Positions 13,413 through 13,427 of a stretch of DNA of 13,427 nt are shown piece by piece (position 1 is the first letter of the stretch; every line of letters begins with the position of its first letter). The notes beneath the pieces are model-generated. The model was not told the origin of the DNA and ran no database searches. It saw only the letters and a program-made list of their open reading frames with translations. Source of the stretch: an uncultured Rikenella sp. (lineage in GTDB: Bacteria; Bacteroidota; Bacteroidia; Bacteroidales; Rikenellaceae); assembly GCF_910579375.1 (NCBI RefSeq), contig NZ_CAJTUJ010000045.1, positions 1 through 13,427 of the forward strand, in the 5' to 3' direction. The position numbers were made by a program, and so were the translations under genes.

Positions 13413-13427
13413 CATCCCTGCGGGATG
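13413..13427. repeat. Second palindrome at the right edge of the window
   Basis: CATCCC at 13413-13418 pairs with GGGATG at 13422-13427 around TGC. The base before it is G, so the stem may extend beyond the window. Together with the palindrome 18 nt upstream it looks like the start of a compound repeat element. It is cut by the window edge. Confidence 0.45.

Overview
The window looks like a chromosomal segment of a GC-rich member of the Bacteroidales (Bacteroidota). An Alistipes/Rikenellaceae-type genome is my best guess. The evidence is several matches to the Bacteroidota -7 promoter box (TAnnTTTG) just upstream of genes, the general lack of Shine-Dalgarno sequences, a SusC-like plug motif fused to a BlaR1-type protein, and high G+C in housekeeping genes (38 of 60 bases in a typA sample). 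The genus is inference. No tRNA, rRNA, CRISPR array, transposase, integrase or phage gene was seen, and nothing marks the window as an island.

Layout, left to right. (1) The 5' half of an aconitase gene on the minus strand runs off the left edge. (2) A two-gene minus-strand unit encodes an acyltransferase-3 membrane protein followed 5 nt later by a secreted SIMPL-domain protein, and ends in a hairpin terminator. (3) Divergent from it is a plus-strand unit of three genes: a small two-helix membrane protein, an ABC ATPase and an ABC-2-like permease. (4) A strong hairpin separates that permease from a convergent MFS transporter. (5) Next, on the minus strand, is a BlaI-like repressor followed by a BlaR1-like M56 metalloprotease carrying a SusC-like plug motif outside the membrane. 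The promoter in front of blaI is covered by inverted repeats, as expected for autoregulation. (6) A TauE/SafE permease and a GNAT acetyltransferase form a minus-strand pair. (7) A small lipoprotein gene has its own promoter. (8) panE (ketopantoate reductase, coenzyme A pathway) lies divergent from typA/bipA (ribosome-associated GTPase). The right edge carries two palindromes that look like an intergenic repeat element.

Most of this is core metabolism and ordinary transport. The part closest to an unusual system is the BlaI/M56 pair. Its presumed periplasmic sensor is not a penicillin-binding domain but contains a motif from the plug of outer-membrane TonB-dependent receptors. No beta-lactamase or PBP gene is nearby, so its ligand and targets other than its own promoter are unknown. 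I found no clearly new multi-gene defence or biosynthetic system.
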